From contig OY969891.1 in NCBI GenBank assembly GCA_963704355.1, positions 1,364,001 to 1,428,000 on the forward strand: 64,000 nt of DNA. Direction: 5' to 3'. Both the position numbers and the translations under genes were made by a program. How positions within the stretch are numbered: the first letter of the stretch is position 1; each line of letters begins with the position of its first letter. This document shows positions 26,712 to 36,065 of this stretch, piece after piece. This stretch comes from Bog-473 sp963704355. GTDB taxonomy: Bacteria > Actinomycetota > Acidimicrobiia > Acidimicrobiales > RAAP-2. Below the pieces are notes generated by a model. That model made no database searches, had not been told where the DNA came from, and saw nothing but the letters and a program-made list of their open reading frames with translations.

Positions 26712-27572
26712 TCAGGCGCCCTTCTTGTTCTTCTCGGCGTACATCGCCCGGTCCGCCCGGCGCAGCAGGCTCTCGCAGGTCTCGTCGACGCCTTCCGACC
26801 ACGCGGTGCCGATACTGGCCTCCATGGAGAAGCTGACCCCCGATGCGGGGTCCTCGACGCGCAGCGACTGGCGGAACACGGTGATCACGCGTTCGACGCC
26901 CCGCGGTTCGGCGCGCGTCAGGAGGGCCACGAACTCGTCGCCTCCGAGCCGGCCCACCAGATCGGTCTCCCGCACGGCCCCGCGCAGCGCCTGGGCCACC
27001 ACCTGCAGCGCCTTGTCACCGGTCTGGTGGCCGTAGGTGTCGTTGATCCGCTTGAAGCCGTCGACGTCGAGCAACAAGAGCGTCAAGGGGTCCCCGAAGC
27101 GGCGTGACGCGCGCAGGTGCTTCTCGACCTCTTCCTGGAAGCGGCGGCGGTTGTAGATGCCCGTGAGCTCGTCGAGCTCGGCGTGCACCCGCAGGGCCTG
27201 CTCCACTCGCTTGTGGTCCGTGACGTCGCGGGCGACGGTCAGCACGCACCGGTCACCAAGGAGCTGCTGAGAGAACTCGACCCACACCCGGCTCCCGTCC
27301 TTGCGGCGCAGCTTCGTCTCGTACATCCCTGCCAGGCCGGAATGCGCCTGCGACCAGGCCGAGGCTCGGACCTGCCCTTCGCCGGTTTCGTAGAGCCCCA
27401 CCTCGAGTGAGGTGCGCCCGATGAGCTCGCTGCGGCGATAGCCGGTCAGCTCCTCGAAGGAATCGCTGACCTCGAGGAACCACTCAGAGTCGCGGTCGTT
27501 GAGGACGATGCCGTCTACGGAGCTGCGCAACAGCATCCCGAAGAGCCCGAGCTCCTCGGTGTCGACGCTCAT
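26712..27572 (-). CDS. PAS-GGDEF diguanylate cyclase
   Basis: A 286-residue protein predicted to make c-di-GMP from GTP. Residues of about 10-120 form a PAS sensor domain (DGIVLNDRDSEWFLEVSDSF, then GYRRSELIGRTSLEVG). The C-terminal half is a GGDEF domain with an intact active-site motif (GRLGGDEFVALL) and an RETD inhibitory site five residues before it. No membrane segment is present, so sensing is probably cytoplasmic. I use ATG 27572 because GGAG sits 6 nt upstream; the open frame continues 70 codons further from a GTG without a ribosome site. Confidence 0.9.
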   Translation of the reverse strand: MSVDTEELGLFGMLLRSSVDGIVLNDRDSEWFLEVSDSFEELTGYRRSELIGRTSLEVGLYETGEGQVRASAWSQAHSGLAGMYETKLRRKDGSRVWVEFSQQLLGDRCVLTVARDVTDHKRVEQALRVHAELDELTGIYNRRRFQEEVEKHLRASRRFGDPLTLLLLDVDGFKRINDTYGHQTGDKALQVVAQALRGAVRETDLVGRLGGDEFVALLTRAEPRGVERVITVFRQSLRVEDPASGVSFSMEASIGTAWSEGVDETCESLLRRADRAMYAEKNKKGA

Positions 27573-27855
27573 CGTCACTCCTGCGTCGCGCGCGCTGCGG
27601 ACGTCGCCCGCGACGATGGCTCCACGGTGCCGGCTCGCTCGGTCCCTCAACCACGCCAACGCGTCGGCCGAAGGAGGCGTGAACGCGCCAACCTCGTGGG
27701 GCCCGCTCCCCTCTCCCACGCCCCCATTATCGGTGGCGCGGCGCCGTTGGGGAAACGGAGGTGCAGAAGTTACTGAAGACACGCGGTTGTGTCAGACCTC
27801 GTGCCACATTCTCGGTGAGCCCGACCGTTCCCGACCGCGCCCGACTCGGCGCCGG

Positions 27856-29787
27856 CTAGGCGGCGTGCGACTGGTTCATCCAGGTCTCGTACATCTCGGC
27901 ATAGTGCCCGCCGAGCGCGACCAGCTGGTCGTGCGAGCCCACCTCGAGAAGCCGCCCGTCGCCCACCACGACGATGCGGTCGGCCCGCATGGCCGTCGAC
28001 AGGCGGTGCGCGATCAGCACGGCCGTGCGGCCCTGCAGCAGCACGTCCAGGGCGCCCTCGACCAGCGTTTCCGACTTGAGGTCGAGGTTCGACGTTGCCT
28101 CGTCGAGCACGAGCACCCGAGGTTCCGCCATGAAGGCGCGGCCGAGCGCGATGAGCTGGCGCTCGCCCGAGGACAGCGACTGCCCGCGCTCGTGAACCGG
28201 TGTGTCCAGCCCGTAGGGGAGCCGGTGCACCAGCTCGGCCAGCCCGACCTGGTTGACCGCGTTCCACACCTCGTCATCGGGCGCGCCGGGGCGGGCGAAC
28301 GCAATGTTGTCGCGGATCGTCCCGGCGAAGAGGAAGGGCTCTTGGGGCACGACCCCCAGCTGGGACCGCAGCGACTCGAGCGTGACCCGCTTGAGGTCGT
28401 AGCCGTCAATGAGCACCCGGCCTGCCGTCGGGTCGTAGAAGCGGGTCACCAGCTTGGCCATGGTCGACTTGCCTGCCCCCGTGGCGCCCACGAAGGCCAC
28501 TGTCTCGCCCGGCTCAATGGTGAGGTCGACGTCGTGCAGGACGGGCACGGCGGGGTCGTAACCGAACGAGACGTGGTCGAAGCGGATCTCGCCCCGGATC
28601 GGCGGCAGCTCGACCGCGTCGCGCGCCTCGAGGACCGAGGGCGGGGTCTCGAGCAGGCCCTGCAGCTTGAACACCGAGGCCCGGCCCTGCTGGAACGTGT
28701 TGTACTGCTGGACCAGCAGCTGAATGGGCGAGAAGAACCGGTTCACGTAGAGGAAGAAGGCGGTCAGCTGGCCCAGGTTGATCTCCTGCGGGTGGTGCAG
28801 GTACATGGCGCCGCCGATGCCCAGGATGAGCACCTGGCCGGCGACGCTGATGACCTGTGACCCCGGGCCGTAGACGCCGTTGATGCGCCCCGTGTAGTTG
28901 TTGGCGTCCCGGTAGGCGCCGACGACGTCGCGGTGGGTCTCGACGTTGTAGCGCTGACGGTTGTGCGCGGTCACGATGCGCACGCCCTGCAGGCTCTCGG
29001 AGAGGTCGGCGAGCACGAGTGCGATGCCGTCGCGCACCTTGTCGTAGCCGCGCTCGGACGCCCGCTTGAACCAGATGGACATGATGACCAGCGGCGGCAG
29101 CACGACGAACACGGTGATGGCCGCCAGCTTCGCGTTGGTGGCGAAGAGGAAGACCGTGATCACGACCATGGTCAGCCCCTGAATGGCGAACTGGGCCAGG
29201 CCGTCCTGGAGCAGCTGCTGCAGGTTCTCGATGTCGCTCGTCATCCGGCTCATGAGGACGCCCGCCTTCTCCTCGGTGAAGAAGTCGAGCGAGAGCCGCT
29301 GCAGGTGCCGGAACACCTTGAGGCGCAGGTCGTTCATCACCCAAGAGGCGAGGCGGCCGGTCACCCGCGCCTGGCCCCACTGGGCGGTCCCCGACACGGC
29401 GATGGACACCAGGTAGAGCACCGCCATGACAACCACGACCGCGAAGTCGTAGTGGGGCGGCGTGAGGCCGTGGTTGATGGCGTAGGAGACCAGGCTCGGG
29501 CCGAGCTGGGTGAACAGGGCGATCGTCCCCACCAAGAACGCAGCGAGCGCGCACATGCCGGGGTACTCCATGAGCAGGCTGGTGAGCGTCAACTTCTTCG
29601 ACTCGTGCTCGCTCGGCAGCTGGGTGAACACGGCGTCGGACTCGCCGCGCTCGGGCTCATCCTTCAAGAGCAGGTCCACGCCCTCCTGCAATTCCTGCGG
29701 GATGCCGCCAAAGGGCAGGCCGGCCTGGGCCGCGCCCGGAGCTCCGCCGCCACCCATCGGCGGGCCGACGCCTCCTCCGCCGAACAT
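27856..29787 (-). CDS. ABC exporter half-transporter (canonical ATPase subunit)
   Basis: A 643-residue half-transporter: a Gly/Pro-rich start, an N-terminal cytoplasmic segment, six transmembrane helices of the type IV exporter fold, then an ATPase domain. Walker A is GATGAGKST, Walker B VLVLDEATSNLD with the catalytic Glu, but the signature is LSSGERQLI instead of LSGGQ. The upstream partner has the reverse defect, which is typical of heterodimeric multidrug or lipid exporters. Its ATG overlaps the partner's stop by one base (TGATG), so synthesis is coupled. Confidence 0.93.
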   Translation of the reverse strand: MFGGGGVGPPMGGGGAPGAAQAGLPFGGIPQELQEGVDLLLKDEPERGESDAVFTQLPSEHESKKLTLTSLLMEYPGMCALAAFLVGTIALFTQLGPSLVSYAINHGLTPPHYDFAVVVVMAVLYLVSIAVSGTAQWGQARVTGRLASWVMNDLRLKVFRHLQRLSLDFFTEEKAGVLMSRMTSDIENLQQLLQDGLAQFAIQGLTMVVITVFLFATNAKLAAITVFVVLPPLVIMSIWFKRASERGYDKVRDGIALVLADLSESLQGVRIVTAHNRQRYNVETHRDVVGAYRDANNYTGRINGVYGPGSQVISVAGQVLILGIGGAMYLHHPQEINLGQLTAFFLYVNRFFSPIQLLVQQYNTFQQGRASVFKLQGLLETPPSVLEARDAVELPPIRGEIRFDHVSFGYDPAVPVLHDVDLTIEPGETVAFVGATGAGKSTMAKLVTRFYDPTAGRVLIDGYDLKRVTLESLRSQLGVVPQEPFLFAGTIRDNIAFARPGAPDDEVWNAVNQVGLAELVHRLPYGLDTPVHERGQSLSSGERQLIALGRAFMAEPRVLVLDEATSNLDLKSETLVEGALDVLLQGRTAVLIAHRLSTAMRADRIVVVGDGRLLEVGSHDQLVALGGHYAEMYETWMNQSHAA

Positions 29788-31871
29788 CAGATCGCACCTC
29801 GTTCCGGCTCGAGGACCTCGTCGTCAGTCTGGAGGAGCCCGTCCTCCGGAGCGAGGTCCACCCCCTCGGGCTCGAGGACCGCGTCGTCCAGCCCGAGGTC
29901 TTCGGCCCCCGCCGCGGCCTCCGCGGCCTGCTGCTCCTCGCTGGCCGCCTGGGCCAGCACCTCGGAGTAGAGCGGGGTGCTGGCCAGCAGCCCGGCGTGG
30001 GTCCCGTCGGCCACTATTCGGCCCCCGTCGATCAGCACCACCCGGTCGGCCAGGCTGATGGTCGAGAGGCGGTGGGCGATGATGAGCGTGGTGCGCCCCT
30101 CCATGAGGACGCGCAGCGAGGAGTGGATGCGCTGCTCCACCTTCACGTCGATGGCGCTGGTGGCGTCGTCGAGGATCAGGATGGGCGGGTTGATCAGCAG
30201 CGCGCGGGCGATGGCGATGCGCTGGCGCTGTCCGCCCGACAGCGTGTAGCCCCGCTCGCCGACCACGGTGTCGTACCCATCGGCCAGCCGATTGATGAAG
30301 CCGTCGGCGCCGGCTGCCTCGGCCGCGGCCACCACCTCCTCCATGGAGGCGTCGGGCCGGCCGTAGGCGATGTTGTCCCGGATCGACACCGAGAAGAGGA
30401 ACGGCTCGTCGAGGACGACGCCGATGTTGGCCCGCAGGCTGGTGAGGGTGAGATCGCGCACGTCGTGCCCGTCGACCCGGATGGCGCCGCCGGTTGTGTC
30501 GTAGAAGCGGGCGAGCACGCGGGCCACGGTGGACTTGCCACTCCCGGTCCGTCCGACCAGCGCGATGGTCTCGCCCGGGTGCAGGTGCAGGTTCAGGTGG
30601 CTCAGGATCTCGCGCGGTCCGTCGTCCCCGCCCGACTTCGACAACAGGCTCTCGTCGGCATAGGCGAAGCTGACGTCGTCGAACTCGACATCACCCTTGC
30701 AGTCGACGAGGTCGATTGCTCCGGGCCGGTCGACGATCGTCGGCCGCTCGTCGAGGATCTCGTAGATACGGCCGGCAGACGCCGAGGCGCGCTGGCCCAT
30801 CATGATCAACATGCCGAGCATCATGAAGGGGGCCTGCATCATCACCAGGTAGAGGTTGAATGACACGATGGACGCCACCGGCAGGTGCTCGTGGATCACC
30901 AACCACCCGCCGACGATCAGGACGAAGACCAGGCCCACCTGGGAGAGGTTCTGCACGAGCGGCGCGAAGCGCGCGCGCAGGTCGGCGTCCTTGATGTACC
31001 CCCACTGCACCCGGTCGGCTGCGGTGGCCAGTTGGCGCAGTTGCTGCTGCTCGGCGGCGAAGCTGCGCACGACGCGCACGCCGTTGACATTCTCGTCGAC
31101 CACGGTCGCCACCTCGGCCAGCCGGGACTGGATCAGCCAGGAGACGGGGAAGAGCGACTTACGCATCTTCACGCCCACGACGTAAATGAAAGGCATCGAA
31201 GCCATGGCCACGAACGCCAGGGGCACGCTGATCGAGAGCATGAAGATGAAGGCCACGACCGCGATGGAGCACTGCACGAGGATCATCGGAGCGAACGTCA
31301 GGTACATCTGCACCGAGCGGATGTCCGAGTTGGCCCGCGAGATCAGCTGGCCCGACTGCACCCGGTCGTAGAAGGGGAACGACATCCGCGTGAAGTGCTC
31401 GTAGAGCATGTTGCGCAGGTCGAACTCAATGGCATAGGCCGTCTTGAACAGGTTCGTGCGCGAGATGTAGCCGAAGAGGCCGGTGAACACCCCGAGGACT
31501 GCGATCAACTCCACGTAGGTGTGGAGCGGAGTCGTCCTCAGGATCAGCGCGTTCGTGATGCCGTTCTGGAGGATCTTGGGGATCCACACCTGGATGATCA
31601 ACCCGAGGAACGAGAAGATCAGCGCGCTGAACCACGTCAGCTTGTGCGCCATGACGATCGGCGCGGCGCGCTTGATCCACGACTTGGAGCGGTCCGGGTC
31701 GATCGTCCGCTTGGGCGCGGCGTAGCGGCTCATCTCCCCCATGGGCACGTAGGCCGCGAACGGCAGCGTCCCGTCGGGGGTGCCCACCGCCTCCTCCGCC
31801 ACCCGGCCGTTTCCTGCGGCCGGACCCTCTCCCGCCCCGGTCTGGTCGAGCCGGTCCTCGGTCTTGCTCAC
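29787..31871 (-). CDS. ABC exporter half-transporter (degenerate ATPase subunit)
   Basis: A 694-residue half-transporter with a long acidic tail after the ATPase domain. Six transmembrane helices precede the nucleotide-binding domain. Walker A is GRTGSGKST and the signature LSGGQRQRI is canonical, but Walker B reads LILDDATSAID, with Asp in place of the catalytic Glu. Paired with the neighbouring subunit's altered signature this gives one degenerate and one active ATP site. GTG start at 31871 overlaps the MarR stop (GTGA), making a three-gene operon. Substrate unknown; MarR control suggests a small toxic compound. Confidence 0.93.
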   Translation of the reverse strand: MSKTEDRLDQTGAGEGPAAGNGRVAEEAVGTPDGTLPFAAYVPMGEMSRYAAPKRTIDPDRSKSWIKRAAPIVMAHKLTWFSALIFSFLGLIIQVWIPKILQNGITNALILRTTPLHTYVELIAVLGVFTGLFGYISRTNLFKTAYAIEFDLRNMLYEHFTRMSFPFYDRVQSGQLISRANSDIRSVQMYLTFAPMILVQCSIAVVAFIFMLSISVPLAFVAMASMPFIYVVGVKMRKSLFPVSWLIQSRLAEVATVVDENVNGVRVVRSFAAEQQQLRQLATAADRVQWGYIKDADLRARFAPLVQNLSQVGLVFVLIVGGWLVIHEHLPVASIVSFNLYLVMMQAPFMMLGMLIMMGQRASASAGRIYEILDERPTIVDRPGAIDLVDCKGDVEFDDVSFAYADESLLSKSGGDDGPREILSHLNLHLHPGETIALVGRTGSGKSTVARVLARFYDTTGGAIRVDGHDVRDLTLTSLRANIGVVLDEPFLFSVSIRDNIAYGRPDASMEEVVAAAEAAGADGFINRLADGYDTVVGERGYTLSGGQRQRIAIARALLINPPILILDDATSAIDVKVEQRIHSSLRVLMEGRTTLIIAHRLSTISLADRVVLIDGGRIVADGTHAGLLASTPLYSEVLAQAASEEQQAAEAAAGAEDLGLDDAVLEPEGVDLAPEDGLLQTDDEVLEPERGAI

Positions 31872-32419
31872 TGCGGCGTGCTCCCGGCTGCGGCCTCGCC
31901 CTGCTGCGCCGCCTGGCGTGCCTCGCGGTCCTCGGCCAGCGCCTGGCCCCACAGCTCGAGCGAGCGCAGGGCCATCGACTCGTCCTTGTCGGGCAGGTGC
32001 CCGGCGATGGCGGCGAGATACCGGTCCACGGTTCGGTCGGCCTCCGCCACCGTGCGGGCACCCTCGTCGGTAAGGCGCAGGGCCACCCGGCGCCGGTCGG
32101 CGTCCTCCTGGCGCCGGTGGACCAGGCCGCGGGCCACCAGGCCGTCGATCAGTGCGGTGATCGACGGGCGGCGTACGGCCAGGCGCTCGGCTAGCCCCGA
32201 CGCGGCGGCCGAGCCCTCGGCCAGGATCGACAGCACCCTGTACTGGGGCAACGTGAGGTCCACCTCGGCCAGCGCCACCTCGACCCGCTTGGACAGCCAG
32301 GCCGCGACCCGCCCGTAGGTACCCGGCAGGGGCGCCGCCGTGGCGGGTCCGCCGCCGGCTTTATCGGCGGCCTTCACGCGTGCGGCCGCGTCGGTCGAGG
32401 GTGGCAAGGTCACGGACAT
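31868..32419 (-). CDS. MarR-family transcriptional regulator
   Basis: A 183-residue regulator. The winged helix spans about residues 55-125 (LTLPQYRVLSILAEG, then GLAERLAVRRPSITALIDGLVARGLVHRR and RRVALRLTDEG). The Pro/Ala-rich N-terminus and acidic C-terminus are extensions. It heads the exporter operon, and a perfect palindrome lies 15 bp upstream of its start, so it probably represses itself and the exporter until a ligand binds. Confidence 0.92.
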   Translation of the reverse strand: MSVTLPPSTDAAARVKAADKAGGGPATAAPLPGTYGRVAAWLSKRVEVALAEVDLTLPQYRVLSILAEGSAAASGLAERLAVRRPSITALIDGLVARGLVHRRQEDADRRRVALRLTDEGARTVAEADRTVDRYLAAIAGHLPDKDESMALRSLELWGQALAEDREARQAAQQGEAAAGSTPQ

Positions 32420-32427
32420 TTCGAGTG

Positions 32428-32451
32428 ATCTTACAGTTAGAAGGTCTAACT
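32428..32451 (-). promoter_or_regulatory. MarR operon promoter and operator
   Basis: AGTTAGA-AGG-TCTAACT (32435-32451) is a perfect 7-bp inverted repeat. On the minus strand a -10, TAAGAT (32428-32433), follows it and lies 8 nt from the ATG, implying a leaderless transcript. Binding to the palindrome would block the promoter. Confidence 0.75.
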
Positions 32452-32711
32452 ACGTGCAGGGCGGGGGGCCGCCCGGCCCCGAGGGTCCCCGGGGTTGCAG
32501 GTCGGGGGCCACCGAACGGCCGCAGCTCCAGTTCCCAACCCACCCGGCAGTCACCCGCCGGCCGCCCGGCAGAGTTCATGTTTGCGCACGTGCCCCGGCG
32601 GGAACGACGGATGCTGGAAGCGTCACCAGGATCAGACCCTGGTCCAGCGGCGTTGCCGAAGGATGCGCCAGCCGTTGGGGTTGGCCTCGAGCGGAAGAGT
32701 GGTGGGGCTCC

Positions 32712-33503
32712 ATGAAGCGGTTCTTGTCGTTGTGTGTGGCGTTGCCGATGCTGGTGCTGTTCTCCCCGGTGGCGAATGCGGCGCCGGCCGTGGCCCAGAA
32801 GGTGTTCAACGCGCCGATCAGCATCGTGGGGGTGGAGCACAACCAGGTCAGCTCTACGAACTGGTCGGGCTACGCGGTCGAGTCGCCCAGCCAGTTCACC
32901 GAGGTGCTGGGCAGCTGGGTCCAGCCGACCGCGAGCTGCACCACGTCGGCCAAGACCTACGCCGCCTTCTGGGTCGGCCTCGACGGCTACAGCAGCAAGT
33001 CGGTCGAGCAGCTGGGGACCGACTCGGATTGCACGGGCCTCCACTCGCCGAGCTACTACGCCTGGTACGAGATGTACCCCGCGGCGTCGGTCGACCTCTC
33101 GACCTCGCAGTACCCGGTCAAGGCCGGCGACACCGAGACCGCCACGGTGAGCCGGTCGGGGACGTCGTACACCCTCTCCCTCCAGAGCAGCGAGGGCTGG
33201 ACCTTCTCCGTCACCAAGACCGGGAGCGACGCCAACAGCTCGGCCGAGTGGGTCGCCGAAGCCCCCGACATCTGCGTGCTGGGGATTTTCTGCAGCAACG
33301 CCAAGCTCAGCAACTTCGGTTCGGTGACATTCTCGGGATCCGAGGCGGCCACGGGCGGCGCGCTCAGCGCCATTTCGTCGTACACCGACAACAGCGGGCC
33401 GCACGAGATCACGATGAAGACGTCAGCGGGCGCCACGCGGGCTCAGCCCAGCGCGCTCACCACCAACGGGGAGGGCTTCACCGACACCTGGGTGCACAAC
33501 TAA
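32712..33503 (+). CDS. secreted G1-family glutamic endopeptidase
   Basis: A 263-residue exported protease. The signal peptide is MKRFLSLCVALPMLVLFSPV with cleavage near ANAAPA. The mature part has the G1 hallmarks: SSTNWSGYAV, AFWVGLDGYSSKSVEQLGTD with the catalytic Gln, and SAEWVAEAPDI with the catalytic Glu. G1 (eqolisin) peptidases act on proteins at acidic pH and were first known from fungi; bacterial members occur in soil actinobacteria. Two Cys pairs may form disulfides. A short 3' duplication (CCTGGGTGCA) follows the stop. It starts a run of secreted-protein genes. Confidence 0.87.
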   Translation: MKRFLSLCVALPMLVLFSPVANAAPAVAQKVFNAPISIVGVEHNQVSSTNWSGYAVESPSQFTEVLGSWVQPTASCTTSAKTYAAFWVGLDGYSSKSVEQLGTDSDCTGLHSPSYYAWYEMYPAASVDLSTSQYPVKAGDTETATVSRSGTSYTLSLQSSEGWTFSVTKTGSDANSSAEWVAEAPDICVLGIFCSNAKLSNFGSVTFSGSEAATGGALSAISSYTDNSGPHEITMKTSAGATRAQPSALTTNGEGFTDTWVHN

Positions 33504-33668
33504 TGGCCTGGGTGCAGAACGAATAGCGTGCCGACACTGAGATCGACGGCCCTGCTCTAGCGGCCCGCAACACTTCTCGCGGCTCGCCGCGACACCCGGT
33601 TTGGCTCACCGTTGGAGCGGAACTCGCATGGGTCAAAGGTCGAGCCCATGGAGAGAGTGGGCTCGTCC

Positions 33669-33859
33669 TCAGTCGTAGGGATTGACGACTTCGAGCGCGC
33701 CGCAGAACTCGTTGCCCGCCGGGTCAGCCATGACGAGGAACCCTGCACCTTCGTAGCGGTCCACCCGGTTTCCACGAAGTTCTGCGATCCTCTGGCCACA
33801 TTCGCCGGGTCACAGCGGTCAACGATGACCTCTGAGATCTCGACGTAGGCCTCGGTCAT
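33669..33859 (-). pseudogene. VOC-family gene relic with internal deletion
   Basis: The start ATG 33859 gives TEAYVEISEVIVDRCDPANVA, a VOC N-terminus. A different frame ends with VDRYEGAGFLVMADPAGNEFC, a VOC C-terminus, and a TGA at 33669-33671. The middle of the domain is missing and the frames do not join, so this is a deleted remnant. Its start region overlaps the leader of the convergent-facing oxidase gene. Confidence 0.65.
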
Positions 33860-33923
33860 GACACCGGTTGGGACGGTTGCGAAGGGTAGGGTGACGCCGC
33901 GGTTGGGCGGTAGTGAGGTGCGG

Positions 33924-35375
33924 ATGTCCAGGATCACGAGGCGCAACGCCCTGAAGGCCCTCGCGGCCGCCACCGGTGGTATCGCGCTGTTCTCGGAAGG
34001 GTCCCCGAGCGTCGCTGGCGGCGCAGAGAAGAGTCTCCGAACATCGGGCACCAAGCTGACGGGCACGGTGGTGCTGCCGAACGACCCCGACTATGAGAGC
34101 GCGCGCACCTTGTGGGACGGCATCTTCGTGAGCCGCCCCAAGGTGATCGTCTTCTGCAGCCAACCGCAGGACGCGGTCAACGCCATCGCCTGGGCGCGGG
34201 AGAACGGCGTGCCGATCCGGGCGCGCAGTGGTCGGCACTGCCTCGAGGGCTGGTCCGGTGTCGACGGTGGCATCACCATCGACGTCAGCGCCCTCAAGAG
34301 CGTGTCGGTCGACGCGCTGTCCGGCACCGCGACGATCGGCACCGGGAATACCCAAGGCCAGGCGGTCACCGCCCTCGGCGCCACTGGACTCACGATCCCT
34401 ACGGGATCGGAGGCCACAGTGGGCGTCGGCGGCGTGACGCTCGGTGGGGGGATCGGCTTTCTCTCTCGTTCACAAGGCGTCACGTGCGACAGCCTGGTCG
34501 CACTCGACATGGCCGTTCCGGCAGGTCGGAGCGGTGCGCGCCTCATCCACGTCGACGAGACCCACCACCCCGACCTCCTGTGGGCGTGCCGGGGCGGCGG
34601 GGGAGGGAATTTCGGGGTCGCGACCGCGTACACGTTCCAGACCCACGCGCTCCCCACGGCGTCTCTGTGTGAGGTCACGTGGCCGTTCGCCGATTGGCAG
34701 GCCGCGTTCAAGGTTTGGCAGGACTGGTCTCACACCACCGAAGAGGGGTTCGGGACCAACTTCGCCGTGCTCGGCAAACAGGCCGACTTCGTCGGTCTTC
34801 AAGGTGTGTACACCGGGACCGTCTCGTCAATGCGCGAGCTCCTCGCGCCGCTTCTGGCCGTCGGCAACCCCAAGCTGACGACCTCGTCGGGCACCTATGT
34901 CGACGTCTTCAATTACTTCAACCAAAGCGGACGCACGACGGCCAACTGGAAGTTCTCCTCGGCGTGGGCGTACAAGCCGTTGAACGACACCGCCATCGAG
35001 ATCGTCGACATGTTCATGAGCAAGGCTCCTGCGCCGCTGTGCAACTTCTGGTGTCTGAGTTTCGGCGGCGCTACGACGAGTGAGCCGGCCGGTGGCTCCG
35101 CGTGGTTCCACCGGACGCCGCTTTTCTATTCGGAGCCGGGGGCAGGCTGGAACGACCCCAGCCTCACCGACGCCTGCGAGAGCTGGGTGCGCGACTTCCG
35201 TCGCGCCATCGACTCACACGTCGTGGGCGGGTACGTCAACGTTCCGGACGCGTCGTTCTCGGATTGGGAAACCAAGTACTACGGCTCGAATTTCCAGCGG
35301 CTCCAGCGGGTGAAGAAGGCGTACGACCCGCTCAACGTGTTCCGGTTCCCTCAGAGCATCCCGCTCCCTTCCTGA
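33924..35375 (+). CDS. Tat-exported bicovalent FAD oxidoreductase (BBE-like)
   Basis: A 483-residue secreted flavoenzyme. The N-terminus ITRRNALKALAAATGGIALF carries a twin-arginine signal. The FAD domain has RARSGRHCLEGWS, whose His is the usual 8-alpha FAD attachment, and GVTCDSLVALDM, whose Cys supplies the second bond, so flavin is probably bound twice. The substrate domain and the C-terminal BBE motif (YYGSNFQRLQRVKKAYDPLNVFRFPQSIP) are complete. Such oxidases act on sugars, alcohols or alkaloid-like substrates with O2. The start is chosen by GAGG 6 nt before the ATG. Confidence 0.9.
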   Translation: MSRITRRNALKALAAATGGIALFSEGSPSVAGGAEKSLRTSGTKLTGTVVLPNDPDYESARTLWDGIFVSRPKVIVFCSQPQDAVNAIAWARENGVPIRARSGRHCLEGWSGVDGGITIDVSALKSVSVDALSGTATIGTGNTQGQAVTALGATGLTIPTGSEATVGVGGVTLGGGIGFLSRSQGVTCDSLVALDMAVPAGRSGARLIHVDETHHPDLLWACRGGGGGNFGVATAYTFQTHALPTASLCEVTWPFADWQAAFKVWQDWSHTTEEGFGTNFAVLGKQADFVGLQGVYTGTVSSMRELLAPLLAVGNPKLTTSSGTYVDVFNYFNQSGRTTANWKFSSAWAYKPLNDTAIEIVDMFMSKAPAPLCNFWCLSFGGATTSEPAGGSAWFHRTPLFYSEPGAGWNDPSLTDACESWVRDFRRAIDSHVVGGYVNVPDASFSDWETKYYGSNFQRLQRVKKAYDPLNVFRFPQSIPLPS

Positions 35376-35441
35376 CCCAAAATCGGCCGGTTGCGAGGTT
35401 ACGATCCGGGTTGCACAGGCGGCACAGAGGGAAGGAATCCG

Positions 35442-35975
35442 ATGAGCTTGAAGTTGTTTTCGCATGGTGTGACCGGCCGGCTGCTCCTTGGGCTGATCGC
35501 TCAGGCGATGATCGCACTGTCGATCCTGGTCCTACCCGCCGGTACGGCGTCGGCGGACTCTCAAGCGCAGACGGGTGCGTTCGCGCATATCTATCTCACG
35601 GGCCCAGGCGCCGACTCCTGCTTGCCCAAAGATGAAAAGACCGAGCTGACCTACGACTGCAAGGAGATAAAGCGGAACTTCATTGGCAGCAACGTGATAT
35701 TGCACCTCGACAAGAAGAAATTCAACGTGCACCTGGAACTCGCGAAGAACTCTCAGGATCCACGTCAAGGGCTGAATTGGTACGAACAAGAAAGCACGCA
35801 GAAGGTGCCCTACGTCTACAAATTCGGAACGATTAAGGCCAGAGAGTCAGCCAACATCAACGGACAAAACGTCACCCGCCAGGACGACTGGAATCTCGGA
35901 CTCGACAAGACGTTCGGAACGACGATCGGGCTCCCGAACTATGTGGGTGTCCTCATTACCATCACCCTGATCTAG
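35442..35975 (+). CDS. small secreted protein of unknown function
   Basis: A 177-residue exported protein. The signal peptide ends near GTASADS after a hydrophobic stretch (LLLGLIAQAMIALSILVLP). The mature region has two Cys (ADSCLPKD and YDCKE) that could pair, is rich in Lys and Asn, and contains a beta-like tail ending in YVGVLITITLI. Codon use is visibly less GC-biased than in neighbours, a possible sign of transfer. No family is recognised. GAAGGA lies 6 nt before the ATG. It follows the flavin oxidase by 66 bp and may share its transcript. Confidence 0.75.
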   Translation: MSLKLFSHGVTGRLLLGLIAQAMIALSILVLPAGTASADSQAQTGAFAHIYLTGPGADSCLPKDEKTELTYDCKEIKRNFIGSNVILHLDKKKFNVHLELAKNSQDPRQGLNWYEQESTQKVPYVYKFGTIKARESANINGQNVTRQDDWNLGLDKTFGTTIGLPNYVGVLITITLI

Positions 35976-36065
35976 GGCTGATCCGCAGCACCGGCGCTTT
36001 TACGGATCGGGCTTCAGGACCCGCCAGTCATTTCGTGGGCGGACAGGCGGAAGGTTGCGGGACCT

